From positions 1 through 44,545 of the forward strand of contig NZ_ATYW01000026.1 of NCBI RefSeq assembly GCF_000427885.1: a DNA stretch of 44,545 nucleotides. The letters run 5' to 3'. The stretch is from Glycomyces tenuis DSM 44171 (GTDB lineage Bacteria > Actinomycetota > Actinomycetes > Mycobacteriales > Micromonosporaceae). The notes beneath the pieces were generated by a model. It was not told where the DNA came from and ran no database searches. It saw nothing but the letters and a program-made list of their open reading frames with translations. A program made the translations under genes and the position numbers. Of the stretch, positions 16,722-26,795 are shown one piece after another. Each line of letters starts with the position of its first letter. The first letter of the stretch is position 1.

Positions 16722-17945
16722 GTGTCCGTCGAAGCCATAGCCGCCGCCGCGAAATCGCCCGAGACCGCCCGAGAGGGTTTCGGGTTCTATGTGCACGTCC
16801 CGTTCTGCGTCTCGCGCTGCGGTTACTGCGACTTCAACACCTACACCGCCGCGGAGCTTGGGCGCGGAGAATTCAGCGTTCCCTCCGGTTCGGGTGGTGG
16901 TGGGCGACGGGTGGGCGTCTCCCGGGAGACGTACGCCGGGATCGTGCGCGCCGAGATCCGGGCCGCCGCCGCGATGTTCGAGGCGGTCCCGCGGGTCGAC
17001 ACCGTGTTCTTCGGCGGCGGCACCCCCACGCTCCTGCCCGCCTCGGACCTGGCCGCGATCCTCGCCGAGATCGACGCCGCCTTCGGCCTCGCCCCCGGCG
17101 CGGAGGTGACGACCGAGGCCAACCCCGAGTCGGTCGACGCCTCTTATCTGGCCGAACTGCACGACTCGGGCTTCAACCGGCTCTCGGTCGGGATGCAGTC
17201 GACCGCGCCGCACGTGCTGAAGGTCCTCGACCGCGAGCACTCCCCGGCCAAGGCCCTCGCCGCCGTCGACCACGCCCGCCAGGCCGGCTTCGAGCACGTC
17301 AGCCTCGACCTGATCTACGGCACGCCCGGCGAGACCGAGGCCGACTTCGCCGCGAGCCTGGCCGCCGCCGCAGGCTCCGGCGCGGACCACGTCTCGGCCT
17401 ACGCCCTCATCGTCGAGGACGGCACCCGGCTGGCCCGGCGCATCCGCTCCGGGCAGGTGCCCCAGCCCTCCGACGACGTCGCCGCCGACCGCTACCTGGC
17501 GGCCGAGGCGGCCCTGTCCGAGGCCGGCTTCTCCTGGTACGAGGTCTCCAACTGGGCGAAGACGCCCGAGGCGCGCTGCCGCCACAACCTCCTGTACTGG
17601 GAGGGCGGGCACTGGTGGGGCGCCGGGCCCGGCGCCCACTCGCACCTGCCGGGCGTGCGCTGGTGGAACCACAAGCACCCCTCCACGTACGCCGCCGCGC
17701 TCGCCGAGGACATTCCGCTCGCCGGGTGTGAAATCCTCTCCAGTGACGAAGCGTATCTGGAGCGAATTCTGCTCCGAACGCGACTCAGTGTCGGATTGCC
17801 GGTATCGTGGCTGCGTACCGATGGAGCGGCGGCCGCACAGCAGGTCGTCGCGGACGGCCTCGCCGTCATCGAGGGCGGCCGCCTACTCCTCACCTTGCGC
17901 GGCCGTCTGCTCGCCGACGCGGTCGTGAGGGAACTCACGGCTTAG
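16722..17945 (+). CDS. hemW: HemW, radical SAM heme chaperone-like protein
   Basis: A 407-residue radical-SAM protein formerly annotated as oxygen-independent coproporphyrinogen oxidase. The 4Fe-4S motif CVSRCGYCDFN (CxxxCxxC) is near residues 31-41, and FFGGGTPTLLP, EANPES, FNRLSVGMQS and VSLDLIYGTPGET follow in family order. It has the extra CGYC pattern of HemW and not the HemN N-terminus. The GTG at 16722 is placed for leaderless translation. The family binds heme and probably delivers it to membrane proteins. It precedes hrcA-dnaJ, as in many bacteria. Confidence 0.93.
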   Translation: MSVEAIAAAAKSPETAREGFGFYVHVPFCVSRCGYCDFNTYTAAELGRGEFSVPSGSGGGGRRVGVSRETYAGIVRAEIRAAAAMFEAVPRVDTVFFGGGTPTLLPASDLAAILAEIDAAFGLAPGAEVTTEANPESVDASYLAELHDSGFNRLSVGMQSTAPHVLKVLDREHSPAKALAAVDHARQAGFEHVSLDLIYGTPGETEADFAASLAAAAGSGADHVSAYALIVEDGTRLARRIRSGQVPQPSDDVAADRYLAAEAALSEAGFSWYEVSNWAKTPEARCRHNLLYWEGGHWWGAGPGAHSHLPGVRWWNHKHPSTYAAALAEDIPLAGCEILSSDEAYLERILLRTRLSVGLPVSWLRTDGAAAAQQVVADGLAVIEGGRLLLTLRGRLLADAVVRELTA

Positions 17946-17986
17946 CGCGGCACCGACCGACAGCCCGACAGCCGGAGCCCGCACCT

Positions 17987-19120
17987 ATGCACCACTCACG
18001 CCCGACCAGCCGCCAACTGCCCCGCCGAGGCGTCCTCGCCGGGGCGGCCGCAGGCATCGCCCTGACCGCCGCCGCCTGCTCCGAAGAAGAGGAGCCCCCG
18101 GTCGACGACGGCGGCGTCGGCGCGGCCGAGGAGTCCCCCTCGCCCTCGCCCTCCCCCGAGCCGCCCCGCTCGATCACCATCACCCACGTCGGCGACACCA
18201 TGCCCGGCTCCCACCCGGACAACATGCCCTCCGACGAGGGCGCGAGCTTCTTCGACGGCGTCGTCGAGGAGCTCACCGGCGACGTCGTGATCGCCAACCT
18301 GGAAGGCGCCCTCTCCACCCTCGAATTCGACAAGTGCGGCGGCTGCGACGCCTACTACTTCCGGCTGCCCGGCGAGTACGCCCAGGTCTTCGCCGACGCC
18401 GGCTTCCACGTGCTCAACCAGGCCAACAACCACGGCTGGGACGCTGGCCCCGACGGCGCCGTCGAGACACAGGAGGCCGTCCGCGACGCCGGCATGGAAC
18501 TCGCCGGCGTCAAGGACGAGGTCGCCTACGTCGAACTCGACGGCCTGACCGTCGGCATCGTCGGCTTCGCGCCCTACACCTTCTACACCGACGTGCGCGA
18601 CCTCGACGCGGTGTCCGCGCTCGTCGCCGAGGCCAAGTCCCAGGCCGACCTGGTCGTCGCCACCGCGCACCTCGGCGCCGAGGGCTCCGACCAGATGCAC
18701 ACCCCCGAAGGCACCGAGACGTACTACGGCGAGGACCGCGGCGACACCCGCGCCTTCGCCCGCACCTGCGTCGACGCCGGCGCCGACCTCGTCATCGGCC
18801 ACGGCCCGCACGTCCTGCGCGGCATGGAGCTCTACAACGGCAAGCTCATCGCCTACTCCCTGGGCAACTTCGGCGGCGGCCAGAATCTGTTCAGCACCGA
18901 CGGGCCGCTCGGCGTCGCCGGGATCCTCAAGGTGACCATCAGCGCAGAGGGCGTCATCGAAGGCGGCACGCTCGTGCCCACCGTGATGGACGACAACGGC
19001 TACCCGCTGCTCGACCCCGACGGCGAGGCGATCGGCACGATCAACGACCTCGCCGGCGACTTCGGCGAGAACGCGGTCACGCTCGACGACGACGGCGCGC
19101 TCGTCCTCCCCGCCGCCTGA
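17987..19120 (+). CDS. CapA family protein, lipoprotein
   Basis: A 377-residue secreted protein of the CapA (poly-gamma-glutamate synthesis) family, which has a metallophosphatase-like fold. The signal has a twin-arginine (LPRRGVLAG) and lipobox Cys 31. A Ser/Pro linker (about 45-60) leads to the domain, with THVGDTMPG, VIANLEGALS, NQANNHGWDAG, VIGHGPHVLRG and IAYSLGNFGGGQ, all family motifs. It is 41 bases after hemW. Homologs occur in species without a capsule, so the substrate is unknown. Confidence 0.88.
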   Translation: MHHSRPTSRQLPRRGVLAGAAAGIALTAAACSEEEEPPVDDGGVGAAEESPSPSPSPEPPRSITITHVGDTMPGSHPDNMPSDEGASFFDGVVEELTGDVVIANLEGALSTLEFDKCGGCDAYYFRLPGEYAQVFADAGFHVLNQANNHGWDAGPDGAVETQEAVRDAGMELAGVKDEVAYVELDGLTVGIVGFAPYTFYTDVRDLDAVSALVAEAKSQADLVVATAHLGAEGSDQMHTPEGTETYYGEDRGDTRAFARTCVDAGADLVIGHGPHVLRGMELYNGKLIAYSLGNFGGGQNLFSTDGPLGVAGILKVTISAEGVIEGGTLVPTVMDDNGYPLLDPDGEAIGTINDLAGDFGENAVTLDDDGALVLPAA

Positions 19121-19181
19121 GGCCGCACTCCCAGTGGGCACCCGCCGGATCCGGCCTCGCCCCGATTCGGCGGGCACCCAT

Positions 19182-19212
19182 TAGACTGGCACTCCGAGAC
19201 CGGGAGTGCCAA
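19182..19212 (+). promoter_or_regulatory. CIRCE operator and overlapping -10 for hrcA-dnaJ
   Basis: CTGGCACTC-N9-GAGTGCCAA (19186-19212) matches the CIRCE consensus TTAGCACTC-N9-GAGTGCTAA with full inner arms. The -10 candidate TAGACT (19182-19187) overlaps the left arm by two bases. HrcA binding there would block transcription initiation, giving autoregulation of hrcA and dnaJ. Confidence 0.9.
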
Positions 19213-19257
19213 ACTTGAGTCCGGTCGGGTAAAGGCGCGACGGGAGAACGAAGGGAC

Positions 19258-20283
19258 GTGGCAGCGATGGACGATCGCAAACTCGAAGTGCTGCGTGCCA
19301 TCGTCGAGGACTACGTCGCCACCCAGGAGCCGGTGGGCTCGAAGGCGGTGGCGCAGCGCCACGCCCTCGGCGTCTCCGCGGCGACCATCCGCAACGACAT
19401 GGCCTACCTCGAGGACGCCGGCTACATCCACCAGCCGCACACCTCGGCCGGACGCATCCCCACCGACAAGGGCTACCGGCTGTTCGTCGACCGGCTCGGC
19501 AAGATCAAGCCGCTGTCGGCCGCCGAGCGCCGCGCCGTCCACCGCTTCCTCGCCGAGGCGATCGACCTCGACGACGTCGTCACCCGCACGGTCCGGCTGC
19601 TGTCCCAGCTGACCCACCAGGTCGCCGTCGTCCAGTACCCCAGCCTGAACCGCTCGACGGTGCGCCACCTCGAACTCGTCTCGCTCGGCCCCACCCGGGT
19701 CATGCTCGTCATGATCACCGACACCGGCCGCGTCGAGCAGCGCCAGCTCGAACTGCCCGCCGAGCTCGCCGAGGACGACATCCTCGAACTGCGTCGGCTC
19801 ATCAACGAGCAGCTCCAGGGCAAGCCCCTGGCGGACGCGCCGCGCATCATCGGCGACCTCGCCGAACTGGCCCGGCCCGAGCTGCGCTCCTCGGCCTCGG
19901 CGCTGGCGCGGGTCCTGCTGGAGACCGTCGTCTCCCGCACCGACGAGCGCGTCGCCGTCGCCGGCGCCGCCAACCTCACCCGCCACTCGGCCTACTTCGC
20001 CGGATCGCTGCGGCCCATCCTCGAAGCACTCGAGGAGCAGGTCGTCCTCATGCAGCTGCTCGGCCGGGCCGACTCGGGCCCGATGCTGACCGTCCGCATC
20101 GGCGACGAGAACGGCATCGACGACTTCCGCGAGACCGCGGTCGTCACCGCCGGGTATGGCCCCGGCGCCGTGGTCGGGCACATGGGCGTGCTCGGCCCCA
20201 CCCGCATGGACTACCCGGGCACCATCGCGGCCGTGCGGGCCGTGGCCCGCTACGTCTCAGAGATTTTGGAACAGAACCGCTGA
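19258..20283 (+). CDS. hrcA: Heat-inducible transcription repressor HrcA
   Basis: A 341-residue CIRCE-binding repressor. The N-terminal winged helix (about 1-75) has [20 protein letters not shown] and [39 protein letters not shown] is the family hallmark. The rest is the dimerisation and insert domain. Starts at GTG 19258 and ATG 19267 are both possible; AAGGG at 19250-19254 sits close to the first, so the choice is open. The CIRCE site lies just upstream. Confidence 0.95.
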   Translation: MAAMDDRKLEVLRAIVEDYVATQEPVGSKAVAQRHALGVSAATIRNDMAYLEDAGYIHQPHTSAGRIPTDKGYRLFVDRLGKIKPLSAAERRAVHRFLAEAIDLDDVVTRTVRLLSQLTHQVAVVQYPSLNRSTVRHLELVSLGPTRVMLVMITDTGRVEQRQLELPAELAEDDILELRRLINEQLQGKPLADAPRIIGDLAELARPELRSSASALARVLLETVVSRTDERVAVAGAANLTRHSAYFAGSLRPILEALEEQVVLMQLLGRADSGPMLTVRIGDENGIDDFRETAVVTAGYGPGAVVGHMGVLGPTRMDYPGTIAAVRAVARYVSEILEQNR

Positions 20284-20304
20284 CAAGGGACTATGAGAGC
20301 GCAC

Positions 20305-21441
20305 GTGGCTAAGGACTACTACGGCATCCTCGGTGTCGAGAAGAACGCCTCCGAGGACGAGCTGAAGAAGGCGTACCGGAAACTGGCGCGCAAGTACCAC
20401 CCCGACGTCAGCGACGAACCCGACGCCGGAGAGCGGCTCCAGGAGATCAACGCCGCCTTCGAGGTCCTCATGGACCCCCAGAAGCGCGCCATCGTCGACG
20501 CCGGCGGCGACCCGTACGACCGGATGGCCGGCGGCGGAGCCGGAGCCGGCCCGTTCATGGGCTTCGAGGACATCATGGACGCCTTCTTCGGCGGCTCCAT
20601 GGGCGGCTTCGGGCGCCGCGGCCCGCGCTCGCGCACCCGCCCCGGCAACGACGCGCTGCTGCGCCTCGACCTCGACCTCGAGGAGGTCGCCTTCGGCACC
20701 GAGTCGACCCTGACCGTCGACACCGCGATCGTGTGCGACGAGTGCGAGGGCTCGTGCACCGAAGGCGACGCCGAACCGCAGACGTGCACCACCTGCGGCG
20801 GCTCGGGCGAGGTCCAGGTCGTGCAGCGCACGATCCTCGGCCAGGTCCGCACCGCCCGGCCCTGCTCGGCGTGCTCGGGCTACGGCACCATCATCACCGA
20901 CCCGTGCCGCAAGTGCGGCGGCGAGGGCCGCGTGCGCTCGCGGCGGCGCATCACCGTCAAGGTGCCCGCGGGCGTCGAGGACGGCATGCGGATCCGCCTC
21001 TCCGGCGAAGGCGAGGTCGGCCCCGGCGGCGGCCCCGCAGGGGACCTGTACGTGGAGGTCCACGAGAAGCCCCACGAGGTGTTCACCCGCGAGGGCTCGG
21101 ACCTGCGCTGCCGTGTCCGCGTACCGATGACGCAGGCGGCCCTGGGCACCAAGCTGAACGTCCACACCCTCGACGCCAAGGTCGAGGTCGAGGTCGCGCC
21201 GGGCACTCAGCCGGGCACCGTGAAGAAGGTCCGCGGCCAGGGCGTGCCGAAGCTGCGCGGCGGCGGCACCAGGGGCGACCTGTTCGTCGAGCTCGACGTG
21301 CGCACGCCCACCAAGCTCGACACCGAGCAGGAAGAGCTGCTCAAGAAGCTCGCCACGCTCCGCGACGAGGAGATTCGCGAGGTCAAGACCGGTTCGGGTT
21401 TTTTCTCGAGGATGCGTGACGCCTTCAACGGACACGCGTAG
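20305..21441 (+). CDS. dnaJ: Chaperone DnaJ (type I Hsp40, DnaJ2)
   Basis: A 378-residue Hsp40 co-chaperone for DnaK. The J domain has KDYYGILGV and HPDV (near residue 30), then a short Gly-rich region with GGGAGAGPF. The zinc domain has four Cys repeats: CDECEG, CTTCGGSG, CSACSGYG and CRKCGGEG. The first lacks the usual final CxGxG glycine pattern. A C-terminal substrate domain follows. The open frame also has an ATG at 20293 with AAGGGA before it; the GTG at 20305 gives the family-standard N-terminus. It lies 21 bases after hrcA, in the same operon. Confidence 0.95.
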   Translation: MAKDYYGILGVEKNASEDELKKAYRKLARKYHPDVSDEPDAGERLQEINAAFEVLMDPQKRAIVDAGGDPYDRMAGGGAGAGPFMGFEDIMDAFFGGSMGGFGRRGPRSRTRPGNDALLRLDLDLEEVAFGTESTLTVDTAIVCDECEGSCTEGDAEPQTCTTCGGSGEVQVVQRTILGQVRTARPCSACSGYGTIITDPCRKCGGEGRVRSRRRITVKVPAGVEDGMRIRLSGEGEVGPGGGPAGDLYVEVHEKPHEVFTREGSDLRCRVRVPMTQAALGTKLNVHTLDAKVEVEVAPGTQPGTVKKVRGQGVPKLRGGGTRGDLFVELDVRTPTKLDTEQEELLKKLATLRDEEIREVKTGSGFFSRMRDAFNGHA

Positions 21442-21488
21442 CGGGGAAGTTGAACAGGGGTACGGCAACGGACACGCGCAGGTCTGCT

Positions 21489-21494
21489 TAGACT
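21489..21494 (+). promoter_or_regulatory. -10 element TAGACT for leaderless rsmE
   Basis: TAGACT is followed by 6 bases and the GTG at 21501. No Shine-Dalgarno lies before the start. The hexamer is identical to the hrcA -10. No convincing -35 was found. Confidence 0.6.
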
Positions 21495-21500
21495 GCGGCT

Positions 21501-22226
21501 GTGAGCGATCCGGTCTTCCTCGTCGACGACCTCCCCGAAGGCGGCGAGTACGTCCTCGACGGCCCCGAAGGGCACCACGCCGCCGACGTCCAGCGCCTCG
21601 GCCCCGGCGAGACGCTGCTGCTCGCCGACGGCTCCGGCGGCCTCGCCGCCGCCCGCGTCGCCGCCGCCGAACGCGGCAGCCTGGCCCTGGAGATCCTCGA
21701 ACGCCGCACCGTCCCGGCCCCCGAGCCGGCACTGACCGTCGTCCAGGCCCTGCCCAAAGGCGACCGCGGCGAACGGGCCGTGCAGATGCTCACCGAGATC
21801 GGCGCCGGTGAGATCATCCCCTGGGCCGCCTCCCGGTCCATCACCCAGTGGAAGGGCCCGCGCGGCGACAAGGCCCGCGCCAAATGGGCCGCCACCGCCC
21901 GCGAGGCCACCAAGCAGGCCCGCCGCGCCCACCTCGCGCGCGTCGCCGAACTCCACACCACCAAGCAGCTCCTCGCCCGGCTCAGACGGGCCGCGCAGGT
22001 CCTGGTGCTGCACGAGGAGGCGACCGTCCCCCTCTCGAAGGTCGACCTCGCCGCCTCCGGCGAGATCGCCGTCGTCATCGGCCCCGAAGGCTCCATCAGC
22101 CCCGACGAGCTCGCCGCCCTGAGCGAATTCGGCGAACCGATCCGCTTGGGCCAGACCGTCCTGCGCACCTCCACGGCCGGACCCGCCGCGCTCGCGGTCC
22201 TCCAGGCCCGCCTGGGACGCTGGTAA
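21501..22226 (+). CDS. rsmE: 16S rRNA m3U1498 methyltransferase RsmE
   Basis: A 241-residue SPOUT methyltransferase that methylates U1498 of 16S rRNA. An N-terminal PUA-like domain (about 1-75, GHHAADVQRLGPGE) precedes the knot domain, with VQALPKGDRGERAVQMLTEIG, RSITQW, VVIGPEGSISPDELAAL and IRLGQTVLRTSTA. The trefoil-knot signatures are clear. GTG start, leaderless. It is the normal neighbour of dnaJ in actinobacteria. Confidence 0.95.
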   Translation: MSDPVFLVDDLPEGGEYVLDGPEGHHAADVQRLGPGETLLLADGSGGLAAARVAAAERGSLALEILERRTVPAPEPALTVVQALPKGDRGERAVQMLTEIGAGEIIPWAASRSITQWKGPRGDKARAKWAATAREATKQARRAHLARVAELHTTKQLLARLRRAAQVLVLHEEATVPLSKVDLAASGEIAVVIGPEGSISPDELAALSEFGEPIRLGQTVLRTSTAGPAALAVLQARLGRW

Positions 22227-22232
22227 TAGGAT
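22227..22232 (+). promoter_or_regulatory. -10 element TAGGAT for leaderless HIT gene
   Basis: TAGGAT starts immediately after the rsmE stop and is followed by 7 bases and the ATG at 22240. The geometry is the same as at nadD. Confidence 0.6.
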
Positions 22233-22239
22233 CGAGCGC

Positions 22240-22593
22240 ATGACCGACCCTGACTGCCTGTTCTGCAAGATCGTCACCGGCGTCCTCCCCTCCACGAAAG
22301 TGCTGGAGACCGACCGGGTGCTCGCCTTCCGCGACATCAACCCCGACGCGCCGACGCACGTGCTCGTCATCCCCAAGGACCACTACGCGAACGTCGCCGA
22401 ACTGGCCCGCTCCGACGCCGCCCTCGCCGCCGAAGTCCTCGCCGCGGCCGCCGACGTCGCCGCGGCCGAGGGCGTCACCGAGTCCGGCTGGCGGCTGCTG
22501 GCCAACTCCGGGCCGAACGCGGGCCAAGAGGTCTTCCACGTCCATCTCCACGTGTTCGGCGGCAAACCGCTCGGTCCGATGATCTCGGTCTGA
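22240..22593 (+). CDS. HIT family protein (HINT-like nucleotide hydrolase)
   Basis: A 117-residue protein with the zinc-type N-terminus CLFCKIVTG, DINPDAPTHVLVIPK, and the catalytic triad motif HVHLHVFGG near the C-terminus (HxHxH). HINT proteins hydrolyse adenosine phosphoramidates and aminoacyl-adenylates. Size and order match the ordinary HINT family. It sits between rsmE and phoH. Confidence 0.93.
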   Translation: MTDPDCLFCKIVTGVLPSTKVLETDRVLAFRDINPDAPTHVLVIPKDHYANVAELARSDAALAAEVLAAAADVAAAEGVTESGWRLLANSGPNAGQEVFHVHLHVFGGKPLGPMISV

Positions 22594-22620
22594 AACATCC
22601 GGGCAGGGGCCGATTTCACG

Positions 22621-22650
22621 TTGTCCCCGCCCCCGGGCAGGAACTACCAT
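22621..22650 (+). promoter_or_regulatory. Promoter for phoH leader ORF
   Basis: TTGTCC (22621-22626) and TACCAT (22645-22650) are separated by 18 bases. Six bases after the -10 comes an ATG (22657), which would be the first codon of a leaderless transcript. Confidence 0.55.
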
Positions 22651-22656
22651 TGACGC

Positions 22657-22733
22657 ATGATCGAGCGGCCCGCGCGGCCGTGGTGCAACTCCTATGGGAA
22701 GCAGGTGGCGAACAGCCCTCAAGGGCGAAGCCT

Positions 22734-22737
<4 letters not shown>
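22657..22737 (+). CDS. Possible 26-codon leaderless upstream ORF of phoH
   Basis: The ATG at 22657 starts 6 bases after the TACCAT -10 and opens a 26-residue frame beginning MIERPARPWCNSYGK. Its TGA stop overlaps the phoH ATG as ATGA. Translation of this ORF from the RNA 5' end could deliver ribosomes to phoH. It is too short to show coding bias, so its status as a gene is inferred from geometry. Confidence 0.45.
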
Positions 22738-23745
<1,008 letters not shown>

Positions 23746-23768
<23 letters not shown>

Positions 23769-24225
23769 GTCCGGCCACGAGGTCGACGAGGCGGGCATCA
23801 CCGCGATCGCCGGTTTCGCACTCACCGAGATGGGCGTCAACCCGCTCGCCGAGCTCTCGGTCCTGATCGTCGACCTCGAGCACATGACCGAGCTCAACCG
23901 CCGCTGGATGGGCGGCACTGGCCCCACCGACGTCCTGTCGTTCCCCATGGACGACGCCATGCCCGCCAAGCCCGACGCGGCGGAGCCGACCACGCCGATC
24001 CTCGGCGACCTCGTGCTCTCGCCCGACGTCGCCGCCTCGCAGGCCAAGGACGCCGGGCACTCCACCGCCGACGAGCTCCACATGCTCACCGTCCACGGAG
24101 TGCTCCACATCCTCGGATACGACCACGCCGAACCCGACCAGGCCAAGGAGATGTTCGGCCTTCAGAACCGGCTGCTCGAAGCCTGGCGTGCCGAACGCCC
24201 GGCCCCGCAGAGCGCGGAGAGTTAG
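23746..24225 (+). CDS. ybeY: Endoribonuclease YbeY
   Basis: A 159-residue metal-dependent RNase involved in 16S rRNA 3' maturation and ribosome quality control. The zinc motif [11 protein letters not shown] (H-x3-H-x5-H) and [10 protein letters not shown] are family hallmarks. GTG start at 23746, inside the end of phoH. The C-terminus is slightly extended compared with E. coli YbeY. It is next to phoH and era, as in most bacteria. Confidence 0.94.
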
Positions 24226-24231
24226 GACCCG

Positions 24232-25545
24232 ATGGGCTTCGCCTACACCCTGCTGGCCACAGCCGTCGCACTCATATTCGTCGCCGGACTCGCCGCCATG
24301 GTCGACTCGGCCCTCACCACCGTCTCGCCGGCCCGCTCGGCCGAACTCGCCGAGCAGCGCCGGCGCGGCGCCGCGGCGCTCGTCCGCATCACCGGCGACC
24401 TGCCCAAGCACCTGAACCTGCTGATCCTGCTGCGCGTCGCCTGCGAGGCCACCGCGATAGCGCTGGTCGCCGTCGTCGCCTTCCGCGCCTGGGACGCCTT
24501 CTGGCTCGCCATCGGCCTGACCGCCGCGGTCATGACCGTCGTGTCCTTCGTGGTCATCGGGGTGGGGCCGCGCACTCTCGGCAGGCAGCACGCCTACCCG
24601 ATCGCGCTGGCCAGCGCCGGGCCGGTCTACCTGCTCGGCACCGCGCTCGGGCCGCTCGCGCGGCTGCTCATCCTCGTCGGCAACGCGGTCACGCCCGGCC
24701 GCGGTTTCCGTGAAGGCCCCTTCGCGACCTCGCAGATCGAGATCCGCGAGATGGTCGACGCCGCCGAGGCCTCGGGGACCGTCGACCACGACGAGCGCGA
24801 CATGATCGAGTCGGTCTTCGCGCTCGGCGAGACCGTCGCCCGCGAGGTCATGGTGCCGCGCACCGCGATGGTGTGGGTCTCGGCCGAGCTGACCGCCGAG
24901 GAGGCCAAGCAGGTCGCGCTGCGTTCGGGCTTCTCGCGCATCCCCGTGGTCGGCGAGGACCTCGACGACGTCCGCGGCGTCGCCTACCTCAAGGACCTCG
25001 CCCGCCTCGACGACGCCGCGCAGCCGGTGGCCGAGGTGATGCGCTCGGTCTCCTTCGTGCCGGACTCCAAACCGGTCGACGACCTGCTGCGCGAGATGCA
25101 GACCGCCCGCACCCACATCGCGATGGTCGTCGACGAGTACGGCGGCACCGCCGGGCTGGTGACCATCGAGGACATCCTCGAGGAGATCGTCGGCGAGATC
25201 ACCGACGAGTACGACGACGAGCTGCCGCCGGTCGCCTGGCTCGACGACCGCTCGGCGCGCGTCACCGCGCGGCTGGCGGTGGACGACCTCGCCGAGCTGT
25301 TCGGCGTCGACCCGCCCGAGGTCGACGTGGACACCGTCGCCGGTCTGCTCGCCCACGAGCTGGGGAAGGTGCCGCTCGCCGGGGACCGGGCCGTCCTGGC
25401 CGGACTGGAACTGACCGCGGAAGGTACCGTTGGCCGCCGCAACCGCATCGAGACGGTGCGCGTCAGTCGGCTGCCCGAAGCCGACGACACCGCCGGGTCC
25501 GATGCGGCTCCCACGAACGATGAGAGGCACAGCATCAATGTCTGA
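24232..25545 (+). CDS. CNNM/CBS-domain membrane protein (CorC/HlyC family)
   Basis: A 437-residue membrane protein. Three or four N-terminal helices (about 1-145, CNNM/DUF21) are followed by two CBS domains (about 195-320, [52 protein letters not shown]) and a CorC/HlyC C-terminal domain (about 330-420). It matches the order in mycobacterial Rv2366c. The family is linked to Mg2+/Co2+ efflux. The gene starts 6 bases after ybeY and overlaps the next gene by 8 bases. Confidence 0.9.
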   Translation: MGFAYTLLATAVALIFVAGLAAMVDSALTTVSPARSAELAEQRRRGAAALVRITGDLPKHLNLLILLRVACEATAIALVAVVAFRAWDAFWLAIGLTAAVMTVVSFVVIGVGPRTLGRQHAYPIALASAGPVYLLGTALGPLARLLILVGNAVTPGRGFREGPFATSQIEIREMVDAAEASGTVDHDERDMIESVFALGETVAREVMVPRTAMVWVSAELTAEEAKQVALRSGFSRIPVVGEDLDDVRGVAYLKDLARLDDAAQPVAEVMRSVSFVPDSKPVDDLLREMQTARTHIAMVVDEYGGTAGLVTIEDILEEIVGEITDEYDDELPPVAWLDDRSARVTARLAVDDLAELFGVDPPEVDVDTVAGLLAHELGKVPLAGDRAVLAGLELTAEGTVGRRNRIETVRVSRLPEADDTAGSDAAPTNDERHSINV

Positions 25546-25876
25546 CCTGACCGTCGACGCCCTCGACGCCGAGGACGCGAAACTCGTCACGCTCGCCCGA
25601 GGGGCGGCCGGGCGGGTGCAGCAGGCCACCGGCGCCGCTGTCCGCGACGGCATCGGCCGCACGTACGCCTCGGCGGCCGTGGACCTTCCGTCGCTGCGCC
25701 TGACGGCCCTCCAGGCGGCCGTGGCGCAGGCGTTCGCCGCCGGCGCCGACACGCTCGAGGCGGCCGTGGTCTTCGGCGCCGAGGGCGACGAGGACGGGGC
25801 CCGGGCCGCCCGCGACATCACCGCGGACGTGGTCGTCTACTCGGTGGTCCGCAAAGAGGTGACCCGCCTTGGGTGA
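25538..25876 (+). CDS. Cytidine-deaminase-like small protein lacking catalytic residues
   Basis: A 112-residue protein between a CBS gene and era, the place of mycobacterial Rv2365c. It looks like the cytidine-deaminase fold: [31 protein letters not shown] occupies the position of the substrate-binding strand and helix. The HAE and PCxxC zinc motifs of deaminases are absent and there is no cysteine, so it should not deaminate. Overlaps of 8 bases upstream and 8 bases downstream make coupled expression with era likely. Confidence 0.75.
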   Translation: MSDLTVDALDAEDAKLVTLARGAAGRVQQATGAAVRDGIGRTYASAAVDLPSLRLTALQAAVAQAFAAGADTLEAAVVFGAEGDEDGARAARDITADVVVYSVVRKEVTRLG

Positions 25877-26768
25877 CAACGGGTTCCACGCTGGTTTCGC
25901 CTGCTTCGTCGGCCGCCCGAACGCGGGGAAGTCGACGCTGACGAACGCGATCATGGGCCAGAAGATCGCGATCACCTCCAACCGGCCGCAGACCACCAGG
26001 CACGTCGTCAGGGCGATCCTGCACCGGCCCGCCTCGCAGCTGATCCTCGTCGACACGCCCGGCCTGCACCGGCCTCGGACGCTCTTGGGGGAGCGGCTCA
26101 ACGACCTGGTGCGCCAGACCTGGTCCGAAGTCGACGTGATCGGTCTGTGCCTGCCGGCCAACGAGAAGCCCGGCCCGGGCGACAAGTTCATCGCCAATGA
26201 GATCCAGTCGCTGCGCGCGAAGGTCGTGGCCGTGGTGACCAAGATCGACCTGGTGAGCAAGGATCATCTGGTGCGGCACTTGGCGAACGTGGCCGAACTG
26301 GCCGACTTCGCCGACGTCGTGCCGGTGTCGGCGAAGACCGGCGAGAACCTCGACGCGCTCGTCGACGTGCTCTCCGGGCACCTGCCCGAGTCGCCGCAGC
26401 TGTACCCGGACGGGATGATCACCGAGGAGCCCGAGCGGGTCATGATGGCCGAGCTCATCCGCGAGGCCGCGCTCGAAGGCGTCCGCGACGAGCTGCCGCA
26501 CTCGATCGCCGTGGTGATCGAGGACGTCGAGGACGAGCAGAGCGACGGCGGGCCCCGCAAGAAGATCTGGGCCGAGATCTACGTCGAGCGCTCCAGCCAG
26601 AAGGGCATCATCATCGGCAAGCGCGGGGAGCGTCTCAAGCGCGTCGGCACGAAGGCCCGCAAGGGCATCGCGCAGCTTCTCGACAGCCGGGTCTACCTCG
26701 ACCTGCACGTCCGCGTCGCCAAGGACTGGCAACGGGACCCGAAGATGCTCGAACGCCTCGGCTTCTGA
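25869..26768 (+). CDS. era: GTPase Era
   Basis: A 299-residue 16S rRNA-binding GTPase needed for 30S assembly. G1 is GRPNAGKS (near residue 15), followed by SNRPQTTRH, DTPGLH and TKID, and the C-terminal KH domain includes KKIWAEIYVERSSQKGIIIGKRG. The TTG start at 25869 follows AGAGGTGA and gives a standard N-terminus; no ATG or GTG is in frame near it. It overlaps the cdd-like gene. Confidence 0.95.
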   Translation: MGDNGFHAGFACFVGRPNAGKSTLTNAIMGQKIAITSNRPQTTRHVVRAILHRPASQLILVDTPGLHRPRTLLGERLNDLVRQTWSEVDVIGLCLPANEKPGPGDKFIANEIQSLRAKVVAVVTKIDLVSKDHLVRHLANVAELADFADVVPVSAKTGENLDALVDVLSGHLPESPQLYPDGMITEEPERVMMAELIREAALEGVRDELPHSIAVVIEDVEDEQSDGGPRKKIWAEIYVERSSQKGIIIGKRGERLKRVGTKARKGIAQLLDSRVYLDLHVRVAKDWQRDPKMLERLGF

Positions 26769-26795
26769 TCCGAGCCGCCGAATATGGCTCACGTG

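Noticed and set aside
25538..25876. Calling this gene a functional cytidine deaminase
   Set aside because: Zinc and catalytic motifs (HAE, PCxxC) are absent, and the protein has no cysteine.
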